A DNA stretch of 64,000 nucleotides, taken from assembly GCA_023055505.1 (NCBI GenBank), contig JALIRH010000002.1, positions 16,453,244-16,517,243 of the forward strand. The letters are read 5' to 3'. Position 1 is the stretch's first letter; every line of letters begins with the position of its first letter. Source of the stretch: Callipepla californica brunnescens. Taxonomy: Eukaryota; Chordata; Aves; Galliformes; Odontophoridae. The notes under the pieces are model-generated. The model was given only the letters and a program-made list of their open reading frames with translations. It did not search any database and had not been told where the DNA came from. Positions 62,786-64,000 of the stretch are shown one piece after another. Both the position numbers and the translations under genes were made by a program.

Positions 62786-63309
62786 TACATAGGTCTCCGT
62801 GAAAGTAATGCCTCCTGTTAATTACCATGGAAAATATGACATGTACAAAGAGAGCAATAACTCAGTTTGATAGTGCAAATTCTCAGTTACACGTTTTTCA
62901 ACACAGTCACCACACTTAGCTGTGCATTTTTGCCAGTGATGAACAAGAGTCTGCAAGCCAGGCTTGTAAAAATCTGCACCAGTGGCGGTGATCCACTGTC
63001 ACAGTTCCACTGCTGAAACTTATCACCTACCGCCTCACTGTGCTCACATTCACTTTGGTCTCCAGGCAAGTATAAATGAACGTCAGTGGGTGCATTTTTA
63101 TTTTCCACAAGAAGGAATTCAATTTTATACTTTTGTTTCATCTGTGTTTCTTTGTCTGACACCATTTTGTCATATTGTCACTCTGCTGTTATCAGTCACA
63201 CAACAAAAAAACACGGCAACAAAAAATAATGGTATAATGGTGGGAAAATTCAACCTCTACTGCTATACATAATAAAATAGGAGGCATTACCTTTGGAGCA
63301 ATCCCAATA
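62786..63309 (-). mobile_element. deleted mariner copy C (Galluhop/Mariner1_GG-like)
   Basis: About 520 bp, reverse orientation, beginning TACATAGGTCTCCGTGAAAG and TAATGCCTCCTGTTAATTAC, ending AAATAGGAGGCATTACCTTT and GGAGCAATCCC next to TA. The - strand frame at 62887-63165 preserves a mariner N-terminus remnant (KYKIEFLLVENKNAPTDVHL) fused after frameshifts to CDSGSPPLVQIFTSLACRLL and FITGKNAQ. The catalytic middle is missing, as in copies A and B, so all three derive from the same deletion type. It ends about 270 bp before exon 7. Confidence 0.9.
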
Positions 63310-63581
63310 CAAATATATCATCCTACTATTAATATCTTGTAATTGGGAAGTGAATTTCAATTGATAACATCCACTGCCCTCAAAAGTATCAGCTGACCTG
63401 CACAAATCTCCTTCATGGTAGGTATTGACTGACTCATTTTAGAGTATCAAACTAGTCTCAAACTAGAAGCTCTGTGACCAATTAAAATGTACAGGTAAAA
63501 GGTGATGGTGATGTTATTATTGTATAAATATTCTATAAATTATGATAATTTAATGTAGTTGTTCTGAAAACTTTTTCCTAG

Positions 63582-63748
63582 GGTTTTGGTAGCCCATCAG
63601 GTGAGCATTGGCTGGGGAATGAATTCATCTTTGCAATAACAAGTCAGAGGCAATATTCTCTAAGAATTGAATTAATGGACTGGGAAGGAAACCGGGCATA
63701 TTCACAATATGACAGATTTCATATAGGAAATGAAAAGCAGAATTACAG
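63582..63748 (+). CDS. ANGPT1: ANGPT1 exon 7 (fibrinogen-like domain)
   Basis: The exon is 167 nt: 55 codons plus two bases (AG, giving Arg with the next exon as expected from ANGPT1). Borders are TTTTTCCTAG and GTAAGATT. It reads GFGSPSGEHWLGNEFIFA, ITSQRQYSLRIELMDWEG and NRAYSQYDRFHIGNEKQNY. WLGNEFI, LRIELMDWEG and the YDRFHIG block are fibrinogen-domain hallmarks. Changes from recalled human sequence: GSPSGEHW for GNPSGEYW and QYSLRI for QYMLRI. The calcium-site and receptor-contact half of the domain lies in the following exons, beyond the window. Confidence 0.97.
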
Positions 63749-64000
63749 GTAAGATTCTATGGAAATTTCTTTTTCTCTTCTGAGTGATAAGTACTGTTCA
63801 TAGTTTCCATGTTACGTATAAGAAGGGATAATAATATGATGCTGATTTTCGTGTAAAGTCAAAATGATTCTAAAAAATGATGTAGAAATTTCTCAGTGAT
63901 GAAAAATTAGACAAAAAGCTAACATATTTGATAACAAGGGGTGAACAAGCAATTGCATTGTTCATAAGAACTGCTAAAAATTTCCATAAATTTTAACATA
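63749..64000 (+). other. ANGPT1: ANGPT1 intron 7, first 252 bases
   Basis: A phase 2 intron with donor GTAAGATT. Only AT-rich sequence without recognisable features is seen before the window ends. Confidence 0.9.

Larger units (their letters stand above)
51050..63581 (+). other. ANGPT1: ANGPT1 intron 6
   Basis: A 12.5 kb phase 0 intron with donor GTAAGG and acceptor TTTTTCCTAG. It holds A12-(TA)8 at 51923-51951, T24 at 52468-52491, T16 at 52843-52858, an antisense CR1 (54481-54842), a purine tract (61135-61185) and mariner copy C (62786-63309). The stretches 55000-61000 and 61300-62780 show no element I can name. Confidence 0.93.
1..64000 (+). other. ANGPT1: ANGPT1 gene, internal part (exons 2-7 and flanking introns)
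   Basis: The whole window lies within a single + strand gene. Six exons, when joined, give an uninterrupted reading frame of about 268 codons that I recognise as angiopoietin-1: coiled-coil segments (exons 2-4), a short linker and the start of the fibrinogen-like domain (exons 5-7). Exon lengths are 156, 122, 233, 125, 102 and 167 nt; from memory the human ones are the same except exon 5 (128 nt). Family knowledge: angiopoietin-1 is a secreted, oligomeric glycoprotein that activates TIE2 on endothelial cells and stabilises vessels. Conservation is too high for ANGPT2 or ANGPT4 to be likely: several blocks match my recollection of human ANGPT1 nearly residue for residue. Start codon, promoter, exon 1, the last two exons and the 3' UTR are outside the window. 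Confidence 0.96.

Overview
The window is a stretch of vertebrate, almost certainly avian, nuclear DNA. It lies inside one large gene on the + strand, the gene for angiopoietin-1 (ANGPT1), the secreted ligand of the TIE2 receptor tyrosine kinase. Six internal coding exons can be read directly. By the exon numbering I recall for mammalian ANGPT1 they are exons 2 to 7: 16629-16784, 19785-19906, 28952-29184, 45446-45570, 50948-51049 and 63582-63748. All have canonical AG/GT borders, compatible phases (introns 2 to 7: 0, 2, 1, 0, 0, 2) and no internal stop. Joined, they run from the N-terminal coiled-coil region through the linker into the first half of the fibrinogen-like domain. Exon 1 (signal peptide and superclustering segment) lies before the window. 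The last two exons, with the receptor-binding end of the fibrinogen domain, lie after it. I found no second protein-coding gene, tRNA, rRNA or CRISPR array. The other open frames of 60-140 codons look like chance or repeat-derived frames in AT-rich intron.

The bird assignment rests on the repeats. At least six CR1 LINE fragments carry the typical CR1 3' tails (ATTCTATG-like). Three internally deleted mariner copies match my recollection of the chicken Galluhop/Mariner1_GG family. Several fragments resemble LTR-like repeats common in birds. The mariner family points to a galliform such as chicken or a close relative, but the species is not proven from the sequence.

Layout: 1-16628 is the 3' part of intron 1, AT-rich, with a CR1 tail that has grown into an ATTCC microsatellite and a 1 kb 5'-truncated CR1 at 13155-14220. 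Introns 2 and 3 (16785-19784 and 19907-28951) hold three LTR-like fragments and an old antisense CR1. Intron 4 (29185-45445) holds two CR1 tails, a long AT/TA array, two mariner copies in opposite orientation and an LTR-like segment with a strong hairpin. Intron 5 (45571-50947) is mostly unique sequence and ends in a 43-T tract just before exon 6. Intron 6 (51050-63581) has an antisense CR1 and the third mariner copy. Intron 7 begins at 63749.

I did not find a clear undescribed system. The points most worth checking are the T43 tract at the exon 6 acceptor with a distant branch-point candidate, inverted mariner copies flanking exons 5-6 (possible circular RNA), an LTR-like TATA/hairpin/splice-donor arrangement upstream of exon 5, and lineage-specific changes in the angiopoietin linker and glycosylation sites.
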